Below are positions 44,305-52,423 of a stretch of DNA of 64,000 nucleotides, in pieces. The stretch covers positions 1 through 64,000 of the forward strand of contig NZ_JAVDQI010000004.1 of NCBI RefSeq assembly GCF_031454185.1, written 5' to 3'. Below the pieces are notes generated by a model that was given only the letters and a program-made list of their open reading frames with translations, made no database searches and was not told the origin of the DNA. The translations under genes were made by a program, and so were the position numbers. The stretch comes from Methanococcoides alaskense (lineage in GTDB: Archaea; Halobacteriota; Methanosarcinia; Methanosarcinales; Methanosarcinaceae). How positions within the stretch are numbered: the first letter of the stretch is position 1; each line of letters begins with the position of its first letter.

Positions 44305-45825
44305 TTATATCTCCTTGAAACTCTGGATGCGCTCCAGCATCATTCCCTCTACAATGAATGGAGTTCGTTCCTTTGCGCTCTTGGCCGCGGTTTCAAGTTT
44401 TGATTTCTTCTCTGCATAAATGGTCATCATAGTTTCTCCTTCTTTCAAAGGCTCTCCATGTTTCTTATGCAAAAGCAGTCCTGCACCTTTATCGTTAGGT
44501 GCTCCTGCAAGCCTGGCGATCTGAACAAGGCGCTTGTTGTCCATCTCAAGTATATATCCGTTATTAGGGGCAATGATATCTTCAGTGAACTCTCCTACAG
44601 AAATGTCCTTGTGGGTCACATCCGGATTTCCGCCCTGTATCTTGATGATCTCTTTGAACTTCGCCAGTGCCTTTCCGTTCTTGAGGGTCTCAATGGCAAG
44701 GTCATATCCCTTGTCTTTGCCAGCCACATTTCCCATCTCAAGAAGCATTCCTGCAAGTGACGCGCTCTTCTCTATCAGACTGTTCGGCCCCTCAAAGCTC
44801 TCAAGGACCTTCAATGCCTCGATCACTTCAAGTGCAGGTCCGATAGTGCGTCCCACGGGGGATGCACCATAGGTCAGAGCACAATCCACATCCATACCAA
44901 GCCTGTCTCCGAGATTGATCAGGTCCCTTGCAAGCTTTCTTCCTTCCTGTACGTTTTTTATCTTAGTACCGGGGCCTGTGGGTATGTCCATTACGACATG
45001 GTCTGCACCAATGGCACCTTTCTTTGCCATGATGGATGCGAGCATCTGGCAATGCGGGTCAATTGAAAGCGGGTACTCGACCTTTATGAGCTTATCATCC
45101 GCAGGTGCAATATTGGTAGCACCGCCCCAGACAAGTACGCCACCAACCTCTTCGGTCATCCTCTTAATTTCAGCAGCATCGAACTCAACAGGTGCAAGTA
45201 TCTCCATCAGGTCTGCAGTCCCTCCTGCACCAGTGATTGCCCTTGAGCTGGTCTTTGGGATGAGTAATCCGTTTGCAGCTACTATGGGGACGATGAGCAA
45301 TGAGATCTTATTTCCGGGAACTCCTCCGATGGAATGCTTGTCCATTATTGGATGGGTCTCGAAATCCAGTGTGTCACCAGAAGCGATCATGGCACGTGTA
45401 AGCCATTCGGTTTCATCATCGGTCATGTCGTTTATATATGTGGCAGTAAGGAATGCAGCAATTTCTATCTCGGCAAGGTTTTCTTCGACAATATCCTTCA
45501 CAAGTATGTCAATCTCTTCCTTTGTGAGCTTCTGTCCATCCATAGTCTTTCTTATAATATAGGTTGACTTTGGTTTTTCAGCAGGGAATACCTCGACCGT
45601 CTCGGTCCATTCCTTATTCAGTGCCTCTTTTACTTCATGGTATAACCCTATCATGCCGGGTGATATCATATCTTCTGTGAAATCCACGATGGCTGTTAGG
45701 GTCTCGTGGTCCCTTATACGTACCCTATCTCCTTCATTGACACCTAGCTCCTTAGCATCAATTGTGTTCAGGATCACTTTATATTTGCCTACTTTGACAT
45801 CAATGGGTTGTACTTTTAGTTGCAT
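44305..45825 (-). CDS. deoA: AMP phosphorylase (archaeal DeoA)
   Basis: A 506-residue enzyme related to thymidine phosphorylase, with an extra archaeal N-terminal domain (about 1-85). DKHSIGGVPGNKISLLIVPIVAANG binds phosphate, and SSRAITGAGGTADLMEILAPV is the nucleoside site. In archaea it turns AMP and phosphate into adenine and ribose 1,5-bisphosphate, feeding the AMP pathway with R15P isomerase and type III RuBisCO. Those two partners are not in this window; the Thi4 tip at 20699 is a different, if distantly related-looking, gene. Confidence 0.95.
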   Translation of the reverse strand: MQLKVQPIDVKVGKYKVILNTIDAKELGVNEGDRVRIRDHETLTAIVDFTEDMISPGMIGLYHEVKEALNKEWTETVEVFPAEKPKSTYIIRKTMDGQKLTKEEIDILVKDIVEENLAEIEIAAFLTATYINDMTDDETEWLTRAMIASGDTLDFETHPIMDKHSIGGVPGNKISLLIVPIVAANGLLIPKTSSRAITGAGGTADLMEILAPVEFDAAEIKRMTEEVGGVLVWGGATNIAPADDKLIKVEYPLSIDPHCQMLASIMAKKGAIGADHVVMDIPTGPGTKIKNVQEGRKLARDLINLGDRLGMDVDCALTYGASPVGRTIGPALEVIEALKVLESFEGPNSLIEKSASLAGMLLEMGNVAGKDKGYDLAIETLKNGKALAKFKEIIKIQGGNPDVTHKDISVGEFTEDIIAPNNGYILEMDNKRLVQIARLAGAPNDKGAGLLLHKKHGEPLKEGETMMTIYAEKKSKLETAAKSAKERTPFIVEGMMLERIQSFKEI

Positions 45826-46094
45826 TGTCTCACCTCTATCTCTTTAGTACTTTCATTTTTCTGGATATATAGGTTTACATTGGCTGACCTTTCTGAGTCG
45901 TGTTGATGCTAGTTTTACCTATTGTATAACCAATAATCTTTTATAAAACGGTACTATAATAATTATAATGATGATAATGCTATGCAACTTGCAGTAAGCG
46001 AATGTACTCGATCTGCACAATAATGAAGGCATATCATGGGGGAGTCCCTCTATTTTGGTCCATATAGCATATCGATCACAAAAGGTTTGGTAGA
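45826..46094. other. Divergent spacer between deoA and the secretion ATPase
   Basis: AT-rich repeats (AATAATTATAATGATGATAATG near 45959) and TATA-like runs are seen; no gene is supported before the short leader ORF at 46095. Confidence 0.4.
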
Positions 46095-46166
46095 ATGATA
46101 GAAAGTTCTGATAATGAGTTCGATGCAAAAAAGACGAAAATATGTCTGCGGAGAATATTACAATGA
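46095..46166 (+). CDS. Possible 23-residue leader peptide upstream of the secretion ATPase
   Basis: ATG at 46095, preceded by AAAGGT at eight bases, opens MIESSDNEFDAKKTKICLRR, continuing ILQ, and stops at TGA 46164-46166. That stop overlaps the ATG at 46163 of the ATPase (ATGA), the usual arrangement for translational coupling. Too short to assign; it may be a regulatory upstream ORF. Confidence 0.4.
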   Translation: MIESSDNEFDAKKTKICLRRILQ

Positions 46167-48061
46167 ATACAATAGATGTGGTAGAGGATGACTTGTCATC
46201 AAGTTCATCTTTAGGGGAAGTGGGTACGAGTAAATCCTCGGAAGATCAATTGTCAAATATTGTAGAGGTCGTTGAAGATGATTCTCAGACCGAGCTCCTT
46301 TCTAAAGAAGAGCTGGAGAGCGATATTGAGGTGTTGCTTGATCTTGCCGATGAAAATGTTGACGATTCCTCAAAGTTACCGGATGAGATCAATTCAGCAT
46401 GGGAAAAGACCCTGAGAGGACTTGGTGCAGAGAAAAGAATTCCAGAGGTTATTCCACTTGAGATCAAACCGGATTCGTTTTTCAAGAAGTTCTTGAATAT
46501 GATTAACCCAAAAGCTTTTGAGCTGGAAGATTATGATCTCGCAAAACACGGTCCTCTTGTAGAAATAACCCTTCCGGCAAATTCTGCCTATAAAGAAATG
46601 GAATTCTATAATGTGAATCCACCATATTCTTACATTAGAGTAGCTTATAATCCTGAAATTCATGAATACCTATACCAGGTACTTGAACCTGAACTTTCCA
46701 AAGAGGAAACAAGGCTTTTCAAGATGATAAAAGAACGTCTTGGTGAAGTTATGGATGCTCATCTGAAAAGTATGAACAGGCTTGATTCCGAAGAATATCT
46801 GAGGTCAAATGTTAATTCATTCCTGATCGATTACAGGATCAGGATCACCACCATAACTCGCGAGAAGATCAATTATTACATTATTCGTGATTATCTTGGC
46901 TATGGTGAAGTAGATGCCATTATGCGTGATCTGGAGATCGAGGATATTTCAGGTGATGGTCCGAACACTCCTGTCTATGTTTATCATAAAAAGTATGAAT
47001 CCATACCTTCCAATATAATTTTTGATGATGAAGACGTATTAAATGCTTTGATCATAAGGCTAGCTCAAATTTGTGGCAAACATATTTCCATTGCGAATCC
47101 GATCTTGGATGCAACATTGCCTGATGGTTCCCGTATACAGATGACTCTTGGAAGGGAGATCACCACAAGGGGAAGTACTTTTACTATTCGTAGATTCAAT
47201 GAGAATCCAATTATGCCTGGTGATCTTGTAGGCTATCATACATTTTCTACTGCAATGCTGGCATATCTCTGGCTTGCTGTTGATTCAAGTAGGAGTCTTA
47301 TTTTCGCAGGCGGCACTGCTTCAGGCAAGACCACTGCGATGAATGCTATTTCCACTTTTATTCAGCCTGAAATGAAAATTGTTTCCATTGAAGATACAAG
47401 GGAATTGAACCTTGCTCACCCAAATTGGATACCTGGTGTTACGCGTGAAGCTTTTGGAGGTGAAAATAGAGGTTCCATTGAGATGTATGAACTTTTGAAG
47501 GCTGCACTTCGTCAGCGTCCGGAATTTATCCTTGTGGGTGAAGTTAGGGGTGCCGAAGCATATGTGCTTTTCCAGGCAATGTCCACAGGGCACACAACAT
47601 TTTCCACTATGCATGCAGATTCCGTATCATCGATCGTACACAGGCTTGAGAATCCTCCCATCAATGTGCCCAGGATCATGATCCAAGCCCTTGATATTGT
47701 AGCAATTCAGGCACAGGTGAAAATTGGGGATGAGAGGGTAAGGAGATGTAAATCACTTACCGAGATCATAGGGGTTGATCCAAGGTCTGGTGAACTTCTG
47801 ACTAACGAGGTATTTGTATGGAATGCAGCAAAAGACCTGTTCCAATATTCCGGTCGTTCCTACGTCCTTGATGATCTAATGGAATCAAGAGGCTGGGATG
47901 ATGCTAAGGTCAAGGAAGAATTGCAGGAGCGTCAAGACGTTCTCGAATGGTCACGCTTGAAGAATATCACATACTTCAGGGATTTCTCCAAGATAGTGGT
48001 TGCGCACAGGCGTGAGCCTGAAACATTAATGAAAGTTGTAAGGCAGGATCTGAATGGATAA
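46163..48061 (+). CDS. Type IV pilus/archaellum-type secretion ATPase (GspE/ArlI/TadA family)
   Basis: A 632-residue hexameric motor ATPase for assembly of surface filaments or protein export. An acidic N-terminal region (1-70) precedes the conserved domain; Walker A is GGTASGKTT (about 383), the Asp box SIEDTRELNL, Walker B EFILVGEVRG and the His box STMHADSVSS. It acts on the cytoplasmic face beside the two T2SSF membrane proteins that follow. The start at 46163 has GGAG nine bases ahead and overlaps a leader ORF; ATG 46142 is the alternative. No pilin or archaellin genes are adjacent. Confidence 0.93.
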   Translation: MNTIDVVEDDLSSSSSLGEVGTSKSSEDQLSNIVEVVEDDSQTELLSKEELESDIEVLLDLADENVDDSSKLPDEINSAWEKTLRGLGAEKRIPEVIPLEIKPDSFFKKFLNMINPKAFELEDYDLAKHGPLVEITLPANSAYKEMEFYNVNPPYSYIRVAYNPEIHEYLYQVLEPELSKEETRLFKMIKERLGEVMDAHLKSMNRLDSEEYLRSNVNSFLIDYRIRITTITREKINYYIIRDYLGYGEVDAIMRDLEIEDISGDGPNTPVYVYHKKYESIPSNIIFDDEDVLNALIIRLAQICGKHISIANPILDATLPDGSRIQMTLGREITTRGSTFTIRRFNENPIMPGDLVGYHTFSTAMLAYLWLAVDSSRSLIFAGGTASGKTTAMNAISTFIQPEMKIVSIEDTRELNLAHPNWIPGVTREAFGGENRGSIEMYELLKAALRQRPEFILVGEVRGAEAYVLFQAMSTGHTTFSTMHADSVSSIVHRLENPPINVPRIMIQALDIVAIQAQVKIGDERVRRCKSLTEIIGVDPRSGELLTNEVFVWNAAKDLFQYSGRSYVLDDLMESRGWDDAKVKEELQERQDVLEWSRLKNITYFRDFSKIVVAHRREPETLMKVVRQDLNG

Positions 48062-48974
48062 ATATCTCAATATAGCTTTTGCTCTTTTTGGTAAATACTA
48101 TATGGACAAACGTTCAAAGTATTTTTCCTTAAGACAAAATCTCCTCAGGTCCAGGATGAATCTGGGGTATGATCGATATCTTTCTGGTGCCCTCCTGATA
48201 TCGATTCTCACCACATTAGGTATACTTCTCCTATTCTTTTTTGTTATAGCACTTATTGGTGTGCCAGTGATAGAGGCAAATAGGTTTGGTTTTCCAGCAT
48301 GGACTGCTGCTTATCGTCCTTACCAGCCTATACTGATAGCGGTATTTGGAGGACTTACTTTTGCAGCTTTATGTTTTGGCAGTATTTATTCATTACTGAA
48401 ATATTATCCCGCTATGATCGCAGGTGATAGAAAACGCAGGATCGAACAGATGTTGCCTTATGCTATCAACTATATGTCTGCAATGTCTGGTGCAGGAGTT
48501 CTTCCAGTCGATCTCTTCCGTGCTCTTTCAAACAATGAGATCTATGGTGAAATGTGCGTTGAAGCAAAATATCTCGTACGTGATCTGGAAGTTCTTGGCA
48601 GTAACCTTGTGTCTGCAATGAAGAACCTTGCATCTGCAACACCATCTCCGATGTTACAGGAATTCCTTCAGGGTGCTATCACCGTTGTAACTTCTGGTGG
48701 TGAGCTTGAGCCATATTTCAAGATAAAGGCTGAACAGTATATCATTGATAACAGGCAGAGACAGAAAGAGTTTCTGGAAACTCTCGGTCTTCTTGGTGAG
48801 ACATATGTTACTGCATTTGTCGCTGGTCCTTTGTTCCTTATTATCACAATAGCTATCGTATCACTCATGGGTGGTGCAGATGATATGTTCCTATACATTC
48901 TTGTTTATGGCCTGATCCCAGTTGGAAGTGCGATGTTTCTTGTGATAATAAGTTTATTAACTCCGGAGGAATGA
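48054..48974 (+). CDS. T2SSF membrane platform protein, first half (ArlJ/TadB-like)
   Basis: A 306-residue membrane protein with an N-terminal pair of hydrophobic segments, a cytosolic T2SSF/GspF domain (about 130-235: MLPYAINYMSAMSGAGVLPVD, then ATPSPMLQEFLQGAITVVTSGG) and two C-terminal segments. It forms the membrane anchor for filament assembly with the ATPase. The gene overlaps the ATPase by eight bases. In most archaella a single ArlJ carries two such domains; here each domain has its own gene. Confidence 0.88.
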   Translation: MDKYLNIAFALFGKYYMDKRSKYFSLRQNLLRSRMNLGYDRYLSGALLISILTTLGILLLFFFVIALIGVPVIEANRFGFPAWTAAYRPYQPILIAVFGGLTFAALCFGSIYSLLKYYPAMIAGDRKRRIEQMLPYAINYMSAMSGAGVLPVDLFRALSNNEIYGEMCVEAKYLVRDLEVLGSNLVSAMKNLASATPSPMLQEFLQGAITVVTSGGELEPYFKIKAEQYIIDNRQRQKEFLETLGLLGETYVTAFVAGPLFLIITIAIVSLMGGADDMFLYILVYGLIPVGSAMFLVIISLLTPEE

Positions 48975-48976
48975 TC

Positions 48977-49963
48977 ATGAAGTTCAATAAAAAAACCGGA
49001 AAAAATATTGTTGAAATTGATGAACTTGATGAGGATCAGCTCAGTGCCTATGAAGAACAGGTCATCCTAATGAAGCTTGATGATGTCAAGAAAGATGATC
49101 GTTTAAGAGATTTCATGAAGGATCCCAAAGGTTCCTTTTCAACATATCCTTATTATGCCATGATCTTCAGTGTACCTGCAGCAATTCTATTCATGATCGC
49201 TGGTTTGTACTTGACCTGGGGTACACCCGGCATTGATAATGTTCTAATTATTTCAAGCTGGATATTTATGCTCCCTCCTGCATTGACATACTATCGTAAA
49301 GCAAGTTACATCAACAAGGTAGAGGAATATCTTCCGAATTTTCTTCGTGATATTGCAGAGATGAGCAGAGCAGGTCTCACCCTTCCGTCTGCTGTAGGAA
49401 CTGTTGCAAAAGGTGAATACGGTGAAATGACCGCGGAGATCCGTAAGATGGATGCTTCTCTTTCATGGGGTATCTCTTTTGAGGACACGCTTGAAACTTT
49501 CGGAAAAAGGATGAACACCAGTCTTATTACTCGGTCAGTAGCACTTATCACACAGGCAAATCGTGCAGGAGGTCGTGTTTCTTTTGTCCTCGAGGCTGCT
49601 GCAAGGGATGCAAGTGAGATCAAGACCCTTGAACGGGAGCGCCGTGGTAACATGGCTGTTTATGTTGTGATCAGTTACATGTCATTCTTTGTATTCATTT
49701 TTGTTATATTGATGCTGGCTACAAAGTTCGTTCCTACTATGCACATGGCAAGTGTAGCTTCATCTTCTGCACCTGCCGGTGGTTCTTTCATAGGTAGTTT
49801 CGATGCTGATAATTTTGTACGTGTACTTTTCCATGCCACCATCATCCAGGGTTACATGAGTGGCCTTGTTGCAGGGCAGATGGGGGAAGGGAAGTTGAGT
49901 GCCGGGCTGAAACACTCTTTCGCCCTGACGTTAATTGCATGGCTTTCATTCATAGTGCTTTAA
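48977..49963 (+). CDS. T2SSF membrane platform protein, second half (ArlJ/TadC-like)
   Basis: A 328-residue membrane protein with a charged N-terminal tail, two hydrophobic segments near 60-110, a T2SSF domain (about 120-225: LPNFLRDIAEMSRAGLTLPS, ALITQANRAGGRVSFVLEAA) and C-terminal segments. It pairs with the preceding protein in the secretion platform. GGAGGA lies six bases before the ATG at 48977; an ATG at 48971 abuts that site. It overlaps nothing and ends the operon. Confidence 0.88.
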   Translation: MKFNKKTGKNIVEIDELDEDQLSAYEEQVILMKLDDVKKDDRLRDFMKDPKGSFSTYPYYAMIFSVPAAILFMIAGLYLTWGTPGIDNVLIISSWIFMLPPALTYYRKASYINKVEEYLPNFLRDIAEMSRAGLTLPSAVGTVAKGEYGEMTAEIRKMDASLSWGISFEDTLETFGKRMNTSLITRSVALITQANRAGGRVSFVLEAAARDASEIKTLERERRGNMAVYVVISYMSFFVFIFVILMLATKFVPTMHMASVASSSAPAGGSFIGSFDADNFVRVLFHATIIQGYMSGLVAGQMGEGKLSAGLKHSFALTLIAWLSFIVL

Positions 49964-50056
49964 ACTATGCTGGACTATGAATGTTGGCTTCTCGAATAGT
50001 TGAACTATCGGTTGAACGAATGGTCAGTCAAATAAATGAATTAAAAAAAGAATATC

Positions 50057-50086
50057 AGAAGCTCAAAGTTTTAAAAATGAGCTTCT
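50057..50086. terminator. Terminator hairpin between convergent genes
   Basis: AGAAGCTCA (50057-50065) and TGAGCTTCT (50078-50086) form a perfect 9-bp stem at the 3' end of the fumarase beta gene, next to A-rich and T-rich runs. Confidence 0.5.
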
Positions 50087-50638
50087 TGCCTTTTCTTTTA
50101 TCGATGTGAAAAGGTCTTCTCCTTTTGTGTCTATTCCCACTATAAGAGGTCCGAATTCATTAACTTCAAGTTCCCACACGGCTTCCGGCATTCCAAGGTC
50201 GGGCCAGTGGACTGCAGGTACGTTCTTTATGGATCCTGATGCAAGGGCGGCACATCCGCCGGTATAGGCAAGATATACGCATTTTTCTTTCATGGCATCA
50301 GCCACATTGTTCATTCCGCCTTTTCCAATAAGGACGCGAACATTGAAGTTCTCAAGAAGTGCAGGCGTCATCTTTGACATTCTGTCACTTGTTGTAGGGC
50401 CTGCAGCAACAACTCTCCATTTTCCATCTGTCTGTTGCATAAGTGGGCCACAATGGTAAATGGCTGCACCTTCAAGGCTGAATGGAAGTTCTTTACCTTC
50501 TTCTTTTAGTTCGAGGATCCTCGCATGCGCTTCATCACGGGCTGTCAGTACTGTTCCGGAGATATAGACAATGTCGCCTGCACTGAGTTCTTTGATATCT
50601 TCTTTTTTCAGGGGTGTGCTAAGGTGATATTCCATCAT
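50063..50638 (-). CDS. Fumarate hydratase class I, beta subunit (C-terminal domain)
   Basis: A 191-residue subunit equal to the C-terminal swivelling domain of bacterial class I fumarases. AIYHCGPLM and AAGPTTSDRMSKMTPALLENF are the signature motifs; GGCAALASGSIKNVPAVHWPDLG lies near the C-terminus. With the alpha subunit it interconverts fumarate and malate in the incomplete TCA pathway. Its ATG overlaps the alpha stop by four bases. Confidence 0.93.
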   Translation of the reverse strand: MMEYHLSTPLKKEDIKELSAGDIVYISGTVLTARDEAHARILELKEEGKELPFSLEGAAIYHCGPLMQQTDGKWRVVAAGPTTSDRMSKMTPALLENFNVRVLIGKGGMNNVADAMKEKCVYLAYTGGCAALASGSIKNVPAVHWPDLGMPEAVWELEVNEFGPLIVGIDTKGEDLFTSIKEKARSSFLKL

Positions 50639-51465
50639 TCGTCACCTCCGAGAACAACGGATGCGTGTCTGTTTGCCCAGCACTGGATATTAATGGCTAC
50701 CGGAAGCGAGGCAGTGTGGCAGTAGGAAGTAGCAAGATGCACAGCAAGGGCTGTGTTATCCCCTCCTAGTCCCATGGGCCCGATGCCAAGGGAATTTATG
50801 TCTTTGAGGATGCCCTTTTCCTCATCGTTCATGTCCGTTACTTTGCGCAGGAGGGCAGCTTTTGCAAGACGAGCGGCTTTATCAAAGGACCCGCCGATAC
50901 CAACTCCTACGATTATTGGAGGGCAGGGTCTTCCGCCAGCGTTGAGAACGGTCTCAAGGATGAATTTTCTTATATCTTTCAGTTCTGTGGGATTCATCAT
51001 CTTAAGGGCACTCATGTTCTCCGAGCCTGCACCTTTTGGTGCGACCATTATCTTTAGCTGATCGCCTTCGACAAAGTCGTATTTGATATCAGGGAGGCCG
51101 TCTCCTGTGTTATCACTACTATTGCTTCTTGTTATGGGGTGTACTGCATTTGGCCTGAGGGGAACTTCCTGTGTGGCTATCCTGGAGGCTTCAAGGATAG
51201 CTCCTTTAAGGTCAATATCAAGCTTCAGTTCCCTTCCTATCTCTACATAAAATATAAGAATACCTGTGTCCTGGCAGAGGGGTATATTGTTGTTGCTTGC
51301 GATTTCAATGTTCTTCAGTATAGCATCGATCTGTGATTTAGCAACGTCACTTGATTCATTTTGTCTTGCGCTTTTAAGTGCGTCTATAACATCATCAGGG
51401 AGTTGTGTCTCTGCCTCTCTGATTATATCTACAGTGGCCTCAACTACATTTTTGTATGTCACCAT
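50635..51465 (-). CDS. Fumarate hydratase class I, alpha subunit (Fe-S domain)
   Basis: A 276-residue subunit binding the labile [4Fe-4S] cluster that activates the substrate; cysteines lie in PLCQDTGILIFYVE, GGRPCPPIIVGVGIGGSFD and the C-terminal Cys region (SYCHTASLPVAIN, QCWANRHAS). It is the first gene of the two-gene fumarase operon. The start is uncertain: the frame extends to 51510 through a row of Met-Val-Thr repeats, and MVTYKNVVEA at 51465 matches relatives best. Confidence 0.93.
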   Translation of the reverse strand: MVTYKNVVEATVDIIREAETQLPDDVIDALKSARQNESSDVAKSQIDAILKNIEIASNNNIPLCQDTGILIFYVEIGRELKLDIDLKGAILEASRIATQEVPLRPNAVHPITRSNSSDNTGDGLPDIKYDFVEGDQLKIMVAPKGAGSENMSALKMMNPTELKDIRKFILETVLNAGGRPCPPIIVGVGIGGSFDKAARLAKAALLRKVTDMNDEEKGILKDINSLGIGPMGLGGDNTALAVHLATSYCHTASLPVAINIQCWANRHASVVLGGDE

Positions 51466-51510
51466 GCTTGTTACCATGCTTGTCACCATGACCATCGTCA
51501 TGCCTGTCAA
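51466..51510 (-). repeat. 12-bp tandem repeat at the fumarase alpha start
   Basis: On the minus strand, ATGGTGACAAGC and ATGGTAACAAGC are followed by ATGGTGACATAC, two and a half copies of a 12-bp unit, giving several in-frame ATG codons. It may let length variants of the N-terminus or leader arise by slippage. Confidence 0.6.
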
Positions 51511-51534
51511 AAAAGATCAATTTAATAATTAAAA

Positions 51535-51620
51535 TGGTGCGGGAGAAGGGACTCGAACCCCCGAACGTCTACACGAGCAGATCTTGAGTCTGCCACCGTT
51601 GGCCACTTGGTTACTCCCGC
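51535..51620 (-). tRNA. tRNA-Leu (anticodon CAA)
   Basis: A class II tRNA. The acceptor GCGGGAG pairs with CTCCCGC, the discriminator is A73 and CCA is encoded. The anticodon stem GCAGA/TCTGC encloses CTCAAGA, giving anticodon CAA; a long variable arm and the T arm GGGGGTTCGAGTCCC follow. It reads codon UUG. No intron is needed to fold it. Confidence 0.95.
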
Positions 51621-51848
51621 ATTTGAGAAATACGTTGCTATTAATAGCAGTATTTGTTATAAACATATCCATTCAAATTATTTGCATCTGTTGTTATAAG
51701 ATGCGTTTATTGAGGTTCTTTAATGTGTCTTTGATATGTTCTTATCATGAATTCATTAATTTTTGATCGAATGCTGATCATGTCCTTATAAACATTCTGT
51801 TATTTTTGGAATTATATTTATTAGTGAGTAAGTAATTATATTATTCTG

Positions 51849-52301
51849 ATGACAACCGTTCGATCTGAGAGTAATCTATCTTCTGGTCCATGCAGTGACA
51901 ATGAGAGCAACAAAGAGCTTGTTCTGAGTGTAGCCAGTCGCGGCTGGCATCCGGAAATGCTGACCAAGAAGTGCAGCCATGGTTATCAGATGCATTTCGG
52001 GGGTTCTACCCTTGACCTTGAAGGATTGATCGAGTTCATGGGAGCTATCCATTATGCCCTTCCAAACCTTGTGTTCGAGATATATGATGTCATTGCAGAA
52101 GGCGACAAGGTAGTTACACGCTGGAATGCAAGTGGCACCCATCTTGGTAAGTTTCAGGGAGTTATACCCACAAAAAAACCTGTGCATTTCACGGGAATAA
52201 CGATCAGTCGCATTGAAAATGGGGAAATAGTTGAAGACTGGGAAGAGGTGGATCAGCTTAATTTTGCACAGCAGTTCGGTTCCTTCTCTGATATGTTCTG
52301 A
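51849..52301 (+). CDS. SnoaL-like / ester cyclase family protein
   Basis: A 150-residue protein of the NTF2-like fold. The block IYDVIAEGDKVVTRWNASGTHLGKFQGVIPTKK is split-typical of SnoaL-like polyketide-cyclase relatives, as are GITISRIENGEIVEDWEEVD and the final LDxxxxxxQ-like end. Members are enzymes or ligand carriers; the role in archaea is unknown. It is transcribed alone. Confidence 0.82.
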   Translation: MTTVRSESNLSSGPCSDNESNKELVLSVASRGWHPEMLTKKCSHGYQMHFGGSTLDLEGLIEFMGAIHYALPNLVFEIYDVIAEGDKVVTRWNASGTHLGKFQGVIPTKKPVHFTGITISRIENGEIVEDWEEVDQLNFAQQFGSFSDMF

Positions 52302-52423
52302 TACTGTCCTTTCTTATCCTTATGAAATATCTTTTATAGAAACAGATGACTCTACAAATGACAATAATATATAAATTAAAAACGTGATCTTAATTTCAGT
52401 ACCACTAACAAAGGAGAGTTCAT

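Noticed and set aside
44915..45562. 215-codon ORF on the plus strand
   Set aside because: It is the antisense shadow of the AMP phosphorylase gene.
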